The position numbers and the translations under genes were made by a program. The notes beneath the pieces were generated by a model. That model was given only the letters and a program-made list of their open reading frames with translations, made no database searches and was not told where the DNA came from. Shown here in pieces: positions 34,300-46,500 of a stretch of 64,000 nt of DNA. Origin of the DNA: Nephrocerus scutellatus (Eukaryota > Arthropoda > Insecta > Diptera > Pipunculidae); contig OX352762.1 of NCBI GenBank assembly GCA_947095585.1, positions 13,123,969-13,187,968 of the forward strand, written 5' to 3'. Every line of letters starts with the position of its first letter. Positions within the stretch are counted from its first letter, which is position 1.

Positions 34300-35359
34300 C
34301 TAATCAATATCCAACATTCTAAAGGATCCATCAATGCCAAAAACGCTGTCATAGTTTAACGGAGCTCCTTGGCGCAGATGTTCGTCAGTACCGAATTTCG
34401 ATTCATCCATAAAATGCTCACGATAGCTGAGCAACTGCTTCTCCATGTGGGCGATAATGTCAGCGATTGTACCGTTTTCACCACCATACTCCACCGGAAG
34501 TAACTTTCGCGGCACAATATTATAAAGTTCATCGGAATCTCTTGAAATCATTGAAATCTGTCGTGATGAGGGCGTCATTTTGTTAGTTGAAATACCAAAA
34601 TAACAGATTCAATCTCAACCTTACTCTTTTCATTGCCTTTTCAGGGAACCATGACTTCAATCGTCGAAAACCCGCCTCAAATGGTGGCGGAATATTGATA
34701 AAATGTGTACCACGTTGTCGCAATGGCATCGCTTCATCTGCGAACACAGACAGTCTTTTCATCAAGTTTGGCGGCAAGTGAAGCAAATGTCTGACAGAAA
34801 CATCGATCATGTCCATGATTTCAGTGTATCCACTGATTGTGGAATTGTCATCTTCCAACATCATAATCTCACCGAATAGCATGCCAACGCCAATAATATC
34901 TCCGAAGTTGTATTTGTTGGTATCGTAGATGGTAGCACGGATGATCGTGATGCAGGGTCCTGTCTCTCCTGCCGGCAAGGGAACTCTAATGATCACACTG
35001 GGATAATAAACTTAATATATATTATTGAACATCTCTGATGGATCTGACCCTTACCCCATTCGAACGATTTCCAAAACTTTATCATTGTCAACTGATCTAT
35101 TGGTGAATACCTCCGGAATTAAAGCCTGCAGTGTGTAATAACGATCGATTTTCTGTTTGGCCTTCTCCAAACTATACTTCGATCCACGTAGAAATGCAAC
35201 AAGAAATTGGTCGTCCGTTCGAGATCTTAAATGGGCTTGCTTCTTGATCCATTCACGAAGGGCGGCAATATCATCATCAATACGATCGGGAACTTCGTTT
35301 AGGTCACGGATAGCGATTTCCTGTAATCCTTCGGAAATTGGACGCAAGTTTGCTGACAT
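34300..35359 (-). CDS. CRAL-TRIO lipid-transfer protein 2 (alpha-tocopherol transfer protein-like)
   Basis: This is a paralogue of the gene at 18.7-19.8 kb with the same architecture: exons 35359-35055, 34997-34625 and 34557-34300, GTAAGG donors, CCAG and ACAG acceptors, phases 2 and 0. It encodes 311 residues, and exon 2 is 373 nt in both genes. The N-terminal domain has PDRIDDDIAALREWIKKQ and TDDQFLVAFLRGSKYSLEKA. The lipid-binding part has EIMDMIDVSVRHLLHL, RGTHFINIPPPFEAGF and LLPVEYGGENGTIAD; the end is GSFRMLDID. The ATG at 35359 is the first true ATG in frame; an upstream in-frame extension begins with TTG. A cytosolic hydrophobic-ligand carrier is the expected role. Divergence between the two paralogues is large, so the duplication is old. 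Confidence 0.92.
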
Positions 35360-36045
35360 TATTGAATGTCTTTTTTTCAAAATTAAAATCAAAGGCGCAT
35401 ATGCTCCAAAAGCAACTGTACGTGAAGTTAATCTCGCTGCACGAATAAACCACAACTGAATGGAATTGAATTGGAAGTTTATTCAAAATGAATCAACAAC
35501 AGTTGGTGCAGCCAGCTAACCCGCCAGCTAGAGGCGTAACTCGCGTAAAAAAAGGAACAGAAAATTTGATTAGATATAAAACTTAAACGAACAGAAGCTT
35601 ACCGGGCTGATCTTAATCGGAGTTACTCGTTTGCCGATAAGTTGAAAGCAGATTCAGTTTACTTTAATAATCATCATCGTGATCGTTATTCGAGTAATTA
35701 CTGCCAATCCTAATTAATAATGTGGATTTGTTTTGAAGACTTTGCACTCTACAGGCGGCAACTCCTATTATCACAGATGTAGTCTTAGAAGAAGGCAACT
35801 ATAGTCAAACTTCGATAACTCGAATAACGACTATTCACGAAATCATTTTTATCAAGACTTCGAGTTATCCAAATTGCGTAAAACTGACACATTTGTTAAA
35901 ATGAAACAATATATTATTTGAAATACAAATACAGACATATAATGTGTATGTTAACTGTGTTTATATACAACAAGTAAACGTTATATTATAAAATCAGTTG
36001 TCTCATCACTTGTTTTTAAATATAAATTAAAGTAATTTATATATA
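35360..36045. other. Intergenic 5' flank of CRAL-TRIO gene 2
   Basis: No gene is seen. A probable promoter should lie here, but no TATA or initiator element stands out. Confidence 0.35.
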
Positions 36046-36505
36046 ACAAGCGGAAATACCCGGGGTTTCCCGGATGCCCAATCCCACTGACCCCCACCAT
36101 GTCATGTCGTCCGCCCTCTGACACTACTCCCACTGACCTCCCGCCCACTGACCCACCGCTATCTGACCCCCAGCCCACGGACCTCTGACCTCAGATGACC
36201 ACCCACTCACAGACCACCCCCACCCAATGAACTGACCAACACACCAACTAACCACCTCACCAGCCCAGAAAACTATAGAATAAGTTTTAACGCGATTGGT
36301 TCATAAAAACATGCAATTTGTAGAAACAATAAAAAAAATTCTTATGGAGACCCTTTGACTCAGGAGTCTGTCCACTTTCAAATAAGTGCCTATTATGGTA
36401 GAAAACCGATATGCAAAGTTAGAACGCGATCGGTTAAAGGGCTTGGCAGTCCATACCGGACATACATACATACATACAAAGTTTCACTTTTATATATATA
36501 GATGC
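36046..36505 (+). repeat. Dispersed repeat with CTGACC minisatellite, copy 2
   Basis: It starts with CAAGCGGAAATACCCGGGGT, then CCACTGACC/CTCTGACC-type units, then the shared CCCAGAAAACTATAGAATAA word. It ends in CATACATACATACAAAGTTT and TATATATATAGATG. It is longer and cleaner than copy 1 at 6.5 kb. Confidence 0.65.
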
Positions 36506-37554
36506 TTGAAAGGCTGTTGAATAAATTCCTCTACCGAAGCCTCGTCATAATTTTCTATATCGGATTCACTGAATCTGTGCTATATTGAGCATTATAGCTC
36601 AGAACTGTCCTTATCTGTACGAAAGGTCGATGTACCAATGTTATTAGCTACCTCCATGTAATCCTCAAGAGTTTTATTGGATTACTCAATCTTATCCATT
36701 CATCATATTCACATTCCATTAAGTTTCTTTCGATCTTCATCAATATTATTATTATTCAACAAAATCTCATCCTCTTGATCAGATGTGGAATACTGGTCAT
36801 AACCCTCTTGAAGTATTCTGCTATCGTTTGACTTTTAATGTCAATGTCCCATACTTTTGTTACACTATTGATGTAGTCTGTTAAGCTATGGTGTCCTAAG
36901 AGAGCGGTGCCGTTAATTAGCGGCCATAATATGTCGTGATGCGGCGACTGTAGAAAAACGGCCGGCTTTGCGGTGGTCACTGGTCACAGATGTCAACTTA
37001 GAAGACGGCGAGCAAGACATAACATTATTAGTTTATTTGGTAGATAAGCAGTCATCAGCAGAAAAAAGTTATCGTTTGGAGGAGAATAAGATGCTTCAAA
37101 ATCGTGCTACAGAGGGTGCATTCCAAATTTCCATCTACACTGCAACGAGGTAAAGTTTGACATGGGCTTTTTTGTATAGTCTTTGCTTTTGCGATTATAT
37201 AGAGCTTATTATTTCATACAAATTCAATCAAAATTTCTTCATCTTAGATGGTCTAAATCGCGTATGTACATATTTTTTATTAAAAACTATTCACCGCTGC
37301 AAGTAAAAAAACGTCGAACTATTATTTGTCACCGGTATAAAGGCCGACAAGAAAGTAGCGGCACCGAAACGCCTTATGATTTGTATACAAAACGTTTTAG
37401 TGACGTCATCCACCGCTACATTACGGCACCGCTTTCCTAGTAATGTGTAATATCTGGTTTTTCTTTTGGATCCAAAAGTTAAAAGCAACAGCAGCGTAAA
37501 CGGCACTTTAAGTTTTGAACCACTCCCAGGTCAAGTGGTTGCAGTTTTAAAGAC
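36506..37554. other. Intergenic with a possible pogo/Tigger-like relic
   Basis: At 36756-36980 the minus strand encodes SLTDYINSVTKVWDIDIKSQ and TIAEYFKRV, vaguely like the C-terminal part of pogo/Tigger transposases, where a W-x-I-x-x-x-TI-x-x-x-F pattern precedes the end. This is weak. The remainder shows no supported gene. Confidence 0.3.
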
Positions 37555-39990
37555 ATCACCATCATCATATTTGGCTCCACAGTCGTGGTCCAGTCCTGGC
37601 CTCGCGCATAAAGTCTCTTCACCGGTCCCGATTTTTAGACGATGTCATCCAGTTTTGCATCCCTAAACTTTGCGCGTCCTGGTCTACGCCATCCTTCCAG
37701 CGTACGCTTGGCCGGCCTCGCTATCGTGTTCCATAAATCATACCGCAAATGACTTTCCGAGCAGGATCCTCTTTGCGGATGACACCTATCCTGTCCCACC
37801 GGAACCTACCGAGCATAATTCTCTTCACGATGTTGACCTCACGGTACAGCTCGTAGATCTCATCATTATAGAGTCTCCGGAATCGTCCTTCCTCACATAC
37901 GGGGCCCAACAATTCTCCATGAGACTCTTCTCTTGAACGCGGCTAAGAGGTCAGAATGCTTTTTGCTAAGCACCCAAGTCTCTGATCCATATGTAGGTAC
38001 TGGTGTGACCATTGTCTTATATACCAGCGGCTTGGATTATGGTTAAGTTCCTGGATTTTTTCCTAGATGAGTCTTGACAGACTATTGTAGGCTTTGTTGG
38101 CTTAAAGAAACCGTGCGCGTATTTCTGGTTCCATGCTGTTATCGGGTGCTACATTTGACCCGAGATAGTTAAAGGATTGCACTGCTTCAAATTCGCGCAC
38201 CACTATTTTAATTCAAGAACCAATGTTAGATTTTCTACTCGCAGACTTGGGCTCTCATTTATGTGCAGCCCCAGATTTCGTGCCGCCTGCTCGATCTGGA
38301 TGAAAGCTTCCTGAACAACAGCTCTTGGGTTTCTACCAACAATGTCATTATCGCTTGCGTAAGCCAGTATCTGAATGGACTTACAGAGGATTGTTCCTCT
38401 TGCCGTTACGTCAGAGCCTCGGATCATTTTTTCTATCGCCATCGCAGGCCAGTCTATCTCCTTAACAGATTTTGAATGTGTTGTATAGTGATGCGACTAT
38501 TATTACTTGGCTTATAACATTGGTCATGGTCAACCTACATAGTTATAAGTTCTAGTTATAAAGTTCTATTCTGTCTAAGCTATCATAGGCGGCTTTAAAG
38601 GTTATCAAAAGATGGTGTAGTGAGTTTTGAAACTCTAGACATTTTTCCATCACCTGCCTGAGGGTGTAAGTCTGATCAGTTGTTGATTTGCCTGGGATGA
38701 AGCCATACTGGTATAAACCAATGATGACTTTAGCGTATGGGGCGGATCCTGTCTTGAGGGATAGAGGAGAAAATCTTATACGCGGTACTCAACAACGTTA
38801 TACCATGATAATTGCTGCAGGTTTTAATATCTCCTCTCTTATGTATGGGGCACAGGATGCCTCTTCGTCAGTCGTCTGACACCGCTTTTTCCGCCCATAC
38901 TTGCACTATAATTTTATGAATTGCTTGGTGTGTTGCTCGACCCTCCTGACTTAATCAGCTCCGCTGGGATACCATCTGATCCCGGGGCGTTATTATTTTC
39001 GAGCCGATTTATCGCTCTGCTCACTTCGTCTATGCTTGTTGGCGGGAGCATAGTGTGGTGTTCGGTCATTGGTGAAGCCTCCAACTCTTCAGTTAGCTGG
39101 CCATTTACGAACTCATGAATGTTCTCTTCCCATCGCTCTAAGATGCCTTTAAGATCGGCGATCAGATTACCCTTTTTGTCCTTGTAGTATGTGCAACGCG
39201 GTGTATATTGCGTCATACCGCGGACTCTTTGGTATAACTTTCGCGCCTGGTGCGGTCCTTGCTCTCTGTACTGTTCCAGTTCACGGACGAGATTCTTCTC
39301 CCAGGCTGCTTTCTTTCGCCGGTGAACTATTTTTTCATATCTTCTGAGCACTTTATATTCATCTTCGCGTGCCCGCTTTATATGAGATTTTTGCATTGCT
39401 CGGTACGCAACATTCTTACGTTCAGTCGCTAGCTTACATTCGTCATCGAACCAGTCGTTTCGATCTCTACGACTACTGCCTAGGATGGAGCCAGCAGTAC
39501 TAAAGACAGTATTCTTAAGGCGTGTCCATTTCTCTTCTACGCTCGACATCTCAGCCCCAGGACTTACTCTCACTGCATTTAGGGCGAATCCTTTCGCTTG
39601 ACCGTACTTGTTTCTGGTCTCTTCGTTGCGAAGGGCAGCCGTGTTGACTCGAATCTGATTCGCGGATGCAGTCTTTCGTGATGATGCAATCCGCCGTCGG
39701 AGCACCATACCAACAAGATAGTGTTCCAAATTTACGTTGGCACCTCGGTACGTTTGTACCGTCATCACGTTCTATCTAATTGTGAGTGGCTCTTTCAGGA
39801 GATATCCAGGTGGCTTTATGGATATTTTTATGCGCAAACCTTTTAATCGCAACGACCAAATCATTGCTTGCTGCAATCTCTATGACTCGTTGTCCACTGT
39901 AATTAGTATTTTCGAGTAAGCTATGGGTATACTGCCTGAATACTGGCTCCCTAACTATTTTAGCAGTCATATCCCCCAGAAGGATTTTTA
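37555..39990 (-). mobile_element. RTE-like LINE family D, longest copy
   Basis: About 2.4 kb on the minus strand. It has an endonuclease-end fragment (EPVFRQYTHSLLENTNYSGQ), then a long frame of 284 codons (39768-38914) covering the linker (NDWFDDECKLATERKNVAYR) and RT start (NNAPGSDGIPAELIKSGG). Broken RT pieces and the C-terminal PVCEEGRFRRLYNDEIYEL segment follow. The left end is the (ATG)n tail read as CATCATCATATTTGGCTCC. Frame breaks make it inactive. Confidence 0.85.
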
Positions 39991-40193
39991 CATCTTACTG
40001 AGGGCAGGCATGTTTTAGAGTCATATCAGATGTTAATTCAATGGAATTCAATTTTTGTTATAGGTCATTCAATTAAATACTTGTTTGTAGACTCCAAGCG
40101 AACAGCTATATTAAGAAAGAAAATATATAGCTGCAGATTAAGAAGATTAAGTGCACTTGAGTATAATTTGCCCGTTTAATGAAAGACAGGTGG

Positions 40194-40480
40194 ACGCCGT
40201 TATAGGCTCAAGGGGATAGTGCATTGAGCTTCTGAGCAAGCGGTTCGAGATTCAAATCCCAGCAGCACCAAAAGTATTTCTCACGCTCTCACATCTCACG
40301 AATGTCTAACAAACGTCTGATAGTAATAATTTGTCATGGAAAGCTTTTCATCTCGCCTTTTGGATACGGCATTAACTTCACTTCACTTCAATTCAACAAA
40401 TATAAAACGCACAACACAAATGGTTGCGAGAAGATAAGCCTTGGATCACAACGGTCTTTTGCTCCAAATATTATTATTTA
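40194..40480 (+). mobile_element. tRNA-derived SINE, copy 3
   Basis: A TAGGCTCAAGGGGATAGTGC A-box region and a degraded B box (GGTTCGAGATTCAAATCCC) precede the family body and the end CTCCAAATATTATTATTT. It is more diverged than the other copies, and its 3' end is part of a rearranged structure (40408-40617). Confidence 0.65.
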
Positions 40481-40617
40481 ATAGAAGTCAGACCGCAAAA
40501 GACCGTTGTGATCCAAGGCTTATCTTCTCGCAACCATTTGTGTTGTGCGTGAAGATAAGCCTTGGATTACACAACGGTCTTTTGCTCCAAATATTATTAT
40601 TTAATAGAAGTCAGACA
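40408..40617. repeat. Forward-inverted-forward copy of the SINE 3' end
   Basis: A segment of about 80 bp containing ACAACACAAATGGTTGCGAG and GATAAGCCTTGGATCACAAC (to 40492) is followed by its reverse complement, about 40493-40549. The forward sequence then repeats to AATAGAAGTCAGACA at 40617. It can fold into a hairpin with arms of more than 50 bp. Confidence 0.85.
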
Positions 40618-40619
40618 AA

Positions 40620-41599
40620 TTGATAAATATTACTAGAAATTGCTAACTTAATGCAATTAAGATTTTTGTGTGCATCGTCAGCTAGGTAGATAAAATTTTT
40701 AAAATGCCGCATGAGCGCCAGTTCGCTGTACATCAACTCCAAAATTATAACAAACTCTAAGGTTAATTAATGTCAAACAAAATATTCTACCTTCTCGTAT
40801 ATGTACAATGAACAATTCAAACTCTAAAATTAAGATCAATTATTATAGTTTTTCGAATAGATCAGCAATTAAGCACATAAAATGCCAATTATTGGCATTT
40901 CGTATTTGTAGAACTCTTTGTGACTTCAGAATTATTGAAATCTTAAATGTTATCTTATCACATAACTTGTATACCGAGCTAATCATCATAGTTTGATTGA
41001 GCGAAAAGCTCAAAACACAGCTAAATGGATCAGCTGATAAACAATAAGACTAAGCCATAGAGCACAAAGACGGGATGGGATAAGTTGTTTTCCTTATGTG
41101 GACTGTCAATGTCAGAATTAACGTGCTTAACATACGTTGCTGTTGAAGTTCCAATAATGGTGAAGAAGGGCAGAAAGGCAGAAAGCGTCAGCGAATGTAT
41201 GCCTTGGATTAGAACTAGCTGACGGATTAATGAAAATGAGAAAAAGTGTCGTACACAAAACAGAACAGGGAACACCGATGTTTATGCAGTCGAAAAACTG
41301 CATTCATCGTAGAAAATTTGCATTTCAAAGCAGAAGAATTATTCTTAACACGGCAGTTGAGGCCATAGTACACCCGCACGTACTATGGCATCAACCTGCC
41401 AATAATATATATTGAAAATTTCATAAAAATCGGTTGATAAATGTGCGATTCCATAATAACAAAATTGCATTTATATTTATATAGAGGATTTAATTTCATT
41501 TTTTTTTCTTTGATATTTGTTCAATTTTTATTTACAGTTTACAATTATTATTTACAAGTGTTTGACATAATTAACAATAAACATAAAATATTATTGAAT
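40620..41599. other. Intergenic, nothing recognised
   Basis: About 1 kb of AT-rich DNA with no supported gene. Confidence 0.4.
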
Positions 41600-42900
41600 A
41601 AACGTCGCCCCCTTAGGAGCATAGGGCAGAAACAAACTCCCTCCATTTTCGTCGATCCTGTGCCCTGATTTGCCGCCACGTACCTGTCATTCTTGACTCT
41701 TTTTCAATGGACTTTCTCCAGGTAGTTCGCGGGCGTCCTGGGCGACGCGATCCTTGAGGATTCCACTCAAATGCCATTTTTGCGATGTCTTCATCTGGTT
41801 TCCTAAAGTTTTTGTTTTGCTCATGTTTACCTTAAACCTGACTTTCCTTGTATTGGCGATCAGTTTCTTCAATTTCCAGACCATGTCAGGAGGTCTGTGT
41901 GTCATCAAGCAGATGTCGCCAGCGTAATCGAGATCGTGGAGATTCTGAGATGGGCGCCATTGTATTCCGTTCGGTGCTTCGTTGTTTGTTTGCACCATGA
42001 CACTATCAAGAACAACCAAAAAGAGTAAAGGTGAAAGAACACAACCTTGGCGTACTCATTTGGTGATGTTGAATTTGACACTATGTTTGCCCTTGAAACG
42101 TACACTTCAAGAGGCGTATCTGTAGAGCTCACGAATGAGCGCCACAATTGTTTCCGGTACACCTAAATTTTGCAACGCATTCCAAATGGCATCTCTTGAG
42201 ATCGTGTCGAAGGCTCGTTCGAAGTCGACAAAGATAAGGAATAACGGTGACCTCCATTCCACAGACTGCTCAATGATGATTCTGAGTGTGTTGATGTGAT
42301 CTACGCACGATCGATTTGGCCTGAATCCAGCTTGCTCTCTTCGCAGTAGGTTGTTTACAGTTGGTGAGATTCGATCGAGTATTAGCAAAGCCAGTTGAGA
42401 AGGGTTATCCCTCGCCAATTCTTGCAATCGCTAAGGTCGCCTTTCTTTGGGATCGTTATGATGACTCCTTCTTTTCAACCGTCGGGAATTCTACAAGTAC
42501 TCCACGCTTCAAGAATGATTGGGGTGAGTGCACACGCAAGGGCGACCGAGTTGCACATCAGAAGTTCTGCAGCCAGGTTATCCGGTCCTGGAGCTTTGTG
42601 ATTTTTCAGCTTCCTTATTGCAGTTTCCATCTCTTCTCCACCTGGTGGTTCGGTAGATATGTTGCGTCTCGGGTTGCGGCGTTCTTGACGAGCCAGTGGG
42701 TCATTGTTGTCTGTGACAACATTGGTCGAGTAGTTGTAACATTCTCTCCACCGCTTTAGCTGTTGTTGTTCGGTGACATACATACATTTCCGTCACGATC
42801 CTTAAGCGGGGGCAATGGTTTGATGCCTTCTCCGCTGAGCTTGTGGATCGCCATATATACTTCACGCATGTCACCGCGATGAGCCGCTCTCTGAGCTTAA
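41600..42900 (-). mobile_element. RTE-like LINE (C/G-type), RT and C-terminal part
   Basis: The minus strand encodes NHKAPGPDNLAAELL, REQAGFRPNRSCVDHINTLR, FLIFVDFERAFDTISRDAI, LRQ-type turns in another frame and LHDLDYAGDICLMTH (YAGD instead of YADD). Frames switch at least three times. The 3' end lies near 41600. The copy lacks the endonuclease part and is inactive. Confidence 0.8.
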
Positions 42901-43595
42901 TTTGTCTTACAACGAAAATATTTCTAAATTTTTTAGAATCACTGAAAGAAAGGTTCGAGAATAATTGAAAGAGATGCTGCCAATACGGTTTGTGTCTCTA
43001 GTAAATGTTTGTGATTCAATAAATCAGTATACTAGCGATCTTTCATCACATGAGAATGGTGCTTGCATGTGTGAGTAACAGGGCCAATATTAATATTCAC
43101 ATAGATTGTTAATTAATTTCAATTCTCTAAAATTCTCTCTGTACTGCATTGCCAACAGTTTGAAAAGAACTGAAAAGTTAAAAGTTTAAAACACTCGAAT
43201 TTTATATTTTATAAAATAAATGCTGTACTTTTATTAAATTTTACTACTTTACTATTTTATATATATAATTACTATTATTAAATTATTAACTTAACTTGTT
43301 AAATGTTATAATGCTTTAGTAAAATTTATATTAAAATTATATAATGTCTCAGATGCGTACAACCGTAAGCAATTTTGCTTAAAATCTATAAAGTTCAATT
43401 TTATAACTAAAAGTCGCTTACTTAGTAGAAATTCTACAAAAAACCCGGTAGAATATCCAAAGTGCAGCTTTTTAATGTATTTTAGGTTAACAGTAATTAA
43501 ACCAAAACGCATTCGAACACGCGAATTTTCGGTTAAATGCGTGTGACCTACCAACGGAATTTATCAACTTAAGTTAGATTACTTATGTCAGATGA
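42901..43595. other. 3' flank of the mwh-like gene
   Basis: AT-rich. TTTATT near 43232, which reads AATAAA on the minus strand, is a possible polyadenylation signal about 360 bases past the stop. No other gene is seen. Confidence 0.4.
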
Positions 43596-46500
43596 TCAGT
43601 ACAGTCCCGATGGAATATCTGTCACCTTTGAGCCTTGTGTGTACGAGCGGGTTCGCGTCGTCACATTATTAATAACGGTGACGTTGTTAGTGTAGCTGCC
43701 AAAGCTGGTATTGATGCGGAGTGTCGGATTACTGCCGAAGTATATTTGCTGGGTGCTGTGCAATGATTTGCCGCGCGCCACCTCATCCAATGTCTCATGA
43801 CTAAATGCGGCCTCAATGCGCTCGATATTCTTAGTCACGCGACGTGCCTGTAAAGCGGCGGAAAGGTCTGGCTTTGGGTATTTCTGCGGCGTGTTCATGC
43901 CCGACATAAAGAACACTTCATTGAAATGTTGATCTGGTGGCTTCTGCCCAGCCAATAATGGTGAGGAGGAGTTGGTACTTGTTGCCATCTGGCGGTCTTG
44001 CTCATCGGCTGCAACAGGGACTGTTTGAATATTTAAGCCGCATTCTCGAAAGGCTTTGATCGTTGGGTCATCGTCACTATGGCGAGCATTCATGATGACA
44101 TCGAGAATTTCACGGTTTGTATTCGGATGAATGAGGGCGGAGGAATTGTGGCCGATATTGTCGCCGTCACGGCCGTTGCCGCTGCTGTCCGCCAGATGGT
44201 ATGTCTTTTCACCGCCATCGGTCACATCGTAGTCGGCAGCTTCGTCGAAGAACGATTGTCCAGCACCATCACCGCGAATCTCGTGACGACGATGGTGATG
44301 ATATCGGTGTGGATGTGCGTGATTTTCCATCAATAATAGTCCATATTCGGAAGCATCAAGCTCAGAGCCATCTTCCTGTGACATTAGGTGGGTTAGTGAA
44401 CGGGACTTCCTTGGTGGCTGTGGCAGAACATTGACGGGAACAATTTCCTTTTCTTTCGCTTCGAGGATTATCGGTTTGTTTGATTGGCAAAGGTCATCGA
44501 TGGTGTCGACCCTATCCTGATGAGTGGCGATTTCCTTCTCGGCATTGCTGACAATATTCTCAAGTTCCTCGATGACATCTTCAATGGTGGCGTCATCTTC
44601 CGCCTTTTGGTCGTATATGTTTTTGTTGTTGAATTTCTGATGTGGGGAATTCTGTGGAAGCACCAATATTGGTTCTGGGCTTAGCGATGGCCCTGTCTCC
44701 GAACTGCTAATACCCTCGTCTTCATGTTCCGATGAGTCCTGTTTACTGTTGGGAGGCGGTACATGTCGTGGCAATGCAACCGGACGGTTATCGATCGGTT
44801 TAAAATTTTCACTTTGTGCTCCTTGAAGACGGAATATTTCCCTTTGAAGTTCGGCACAGCGTTCCTGCAGTCGCCGTTCCATCGAGGTAAGGACGGCTTT
44901 CTCTTCGTGAAGGATCTGCAGAGATAGAGTGATAAAAATATTGAGATACAGAGAAGATACACTGAGTAACAGCGAGATAGCAAGATAGAGAGATAGAAAA
45001 ATAGAGAGATAGAAAGATAGGGAGATAGAAAATAGAGAGAGAGAGAGAAAGATATAGCGAGATAACGAGATAGAGATATAGAGAAATAGAGGGATATATA
45101 AATAGAGAGATATAGAGAAAGAGAGATATAGTGATACAGAGATAGCGGATAGCGAGATAAAGAGATAGAGAGATATTAAGATATTGAGATGGAGACACAG
45201 GGATAGAGTGATAGAGAGATAGCGGATAGCGAGATAGCGTATAGCGAGATAGCGTATAGCGAGATAGCGTATAGTGAGATAGCGTATAGCGAGATAGCGG
45301 GATAAAGAGATAAAGAGATAGAGAAATAAAGGGATATATAAATAGAGAGATAGAGAGATATAGAGAAAGACAGATAGAGAGATAGAGTGATACAGAGATA
45401 GCGGAAAGCGAGATAAAGAGAAAGAGAAATAGAGAGATAGAGAGATAGAGAGATAGAGAGATAGAGAGATAGAGAGATAGAGAGATAAAGAGATAGAGAT
45501 ATAAAGATGTAGAGAAATGAAGAAAAAGAGAAATAGAGATATAGAGAAACACAGAAATAGAAAGATGGGGAGATAGACAAATTTAAGGATAGAGAGATAG
45601 GAAGATATAGCGAGATAACGAGATAGAGATATAGAGAAATAGAGGAATATATAAATAGAGAGATATAAAGAAAGAGAGATAGAGAAATAGAGAGATATTG
45701 AGAGTGAGACAGAGAGATAGAGTGATAAAGAGATAGCGAGATAGCGCAAAGCGAGATAGAGCGATAAATAGATAAAGATATATAGAGATACAGAGTTAGA
45801 GAGATGGAGAGATAGAGAAATAGAGAAATAGAAAATTAAGAAATCGAGAAATAGAGAAATATAGAAATAGAGAAAATGAGATAGAGAGAGATAGAGAGAT
45901 AAAGATATATTTAGAGATAGATAGAGAGATAGAGATATAGGAGATAGAGGGATACTAAACTCACTTGAACACGTCGCTCCAAAATGACCATTTGGCTACG
46001 AATCCGATCGGAATCTCGCGATTGAGCCTGCATCTTATCGATATCTATGTGCAGTTCATTAAAGCGTCTCACTTCATTGCGTAAATTGTCAAGCCATGGT
46101 GAAGAAGAGGAAATTGTCTGCGGCAGAAGAGCAACGATTTTATCTTAATTTCTTGAGAATTAACCCTAAAGCGTATCTTAGCTACTAACCTTGGTCAAAT
46201 TGCCCGGTTCAAACCCAGCTTGATGCAATTCTGCCTGCAGGTAAAGCCGATTCTGTAAATTCTCTGCACTTTCAAGAAATGTGTTGAGAAATCTGAAAAA
46301 AAGTGTACTGATTGGTAAATTTCATTTGGACATTTCTCTACAAAGCTCTTATTTACTTCACACCAACTGCTTGCAATTCGCCCGAACCGCCGCCGCTATT
46401 CAACATTCCGACGAGCAAACGAAACCGCACTGGTTCGCCACATCGCAACCTCAACGTGGAGACCGCCTCAGAGACTGCTGCGTGTCCAATCGAAGTGCTT

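Noticed and set aside
35360..35455. N-terminal extension of CRAL-TRIO 2 with 32 extra residues
   Set aside because: It begins with TTG, not ATG; the first ATG at 35359 gives the expected family N-terminus and matches the paralogue.
44926..45749. Long open frame rich in Ser, Leu, Ile and Tyr fused to the last mwh exon
   Set aside because: It is translation of the AGAGATA-type intron satellite. A good acceptor (CTCTGCAG) at 44916 separates it from the real exon, and the peptide is pure low-complexity repeat.
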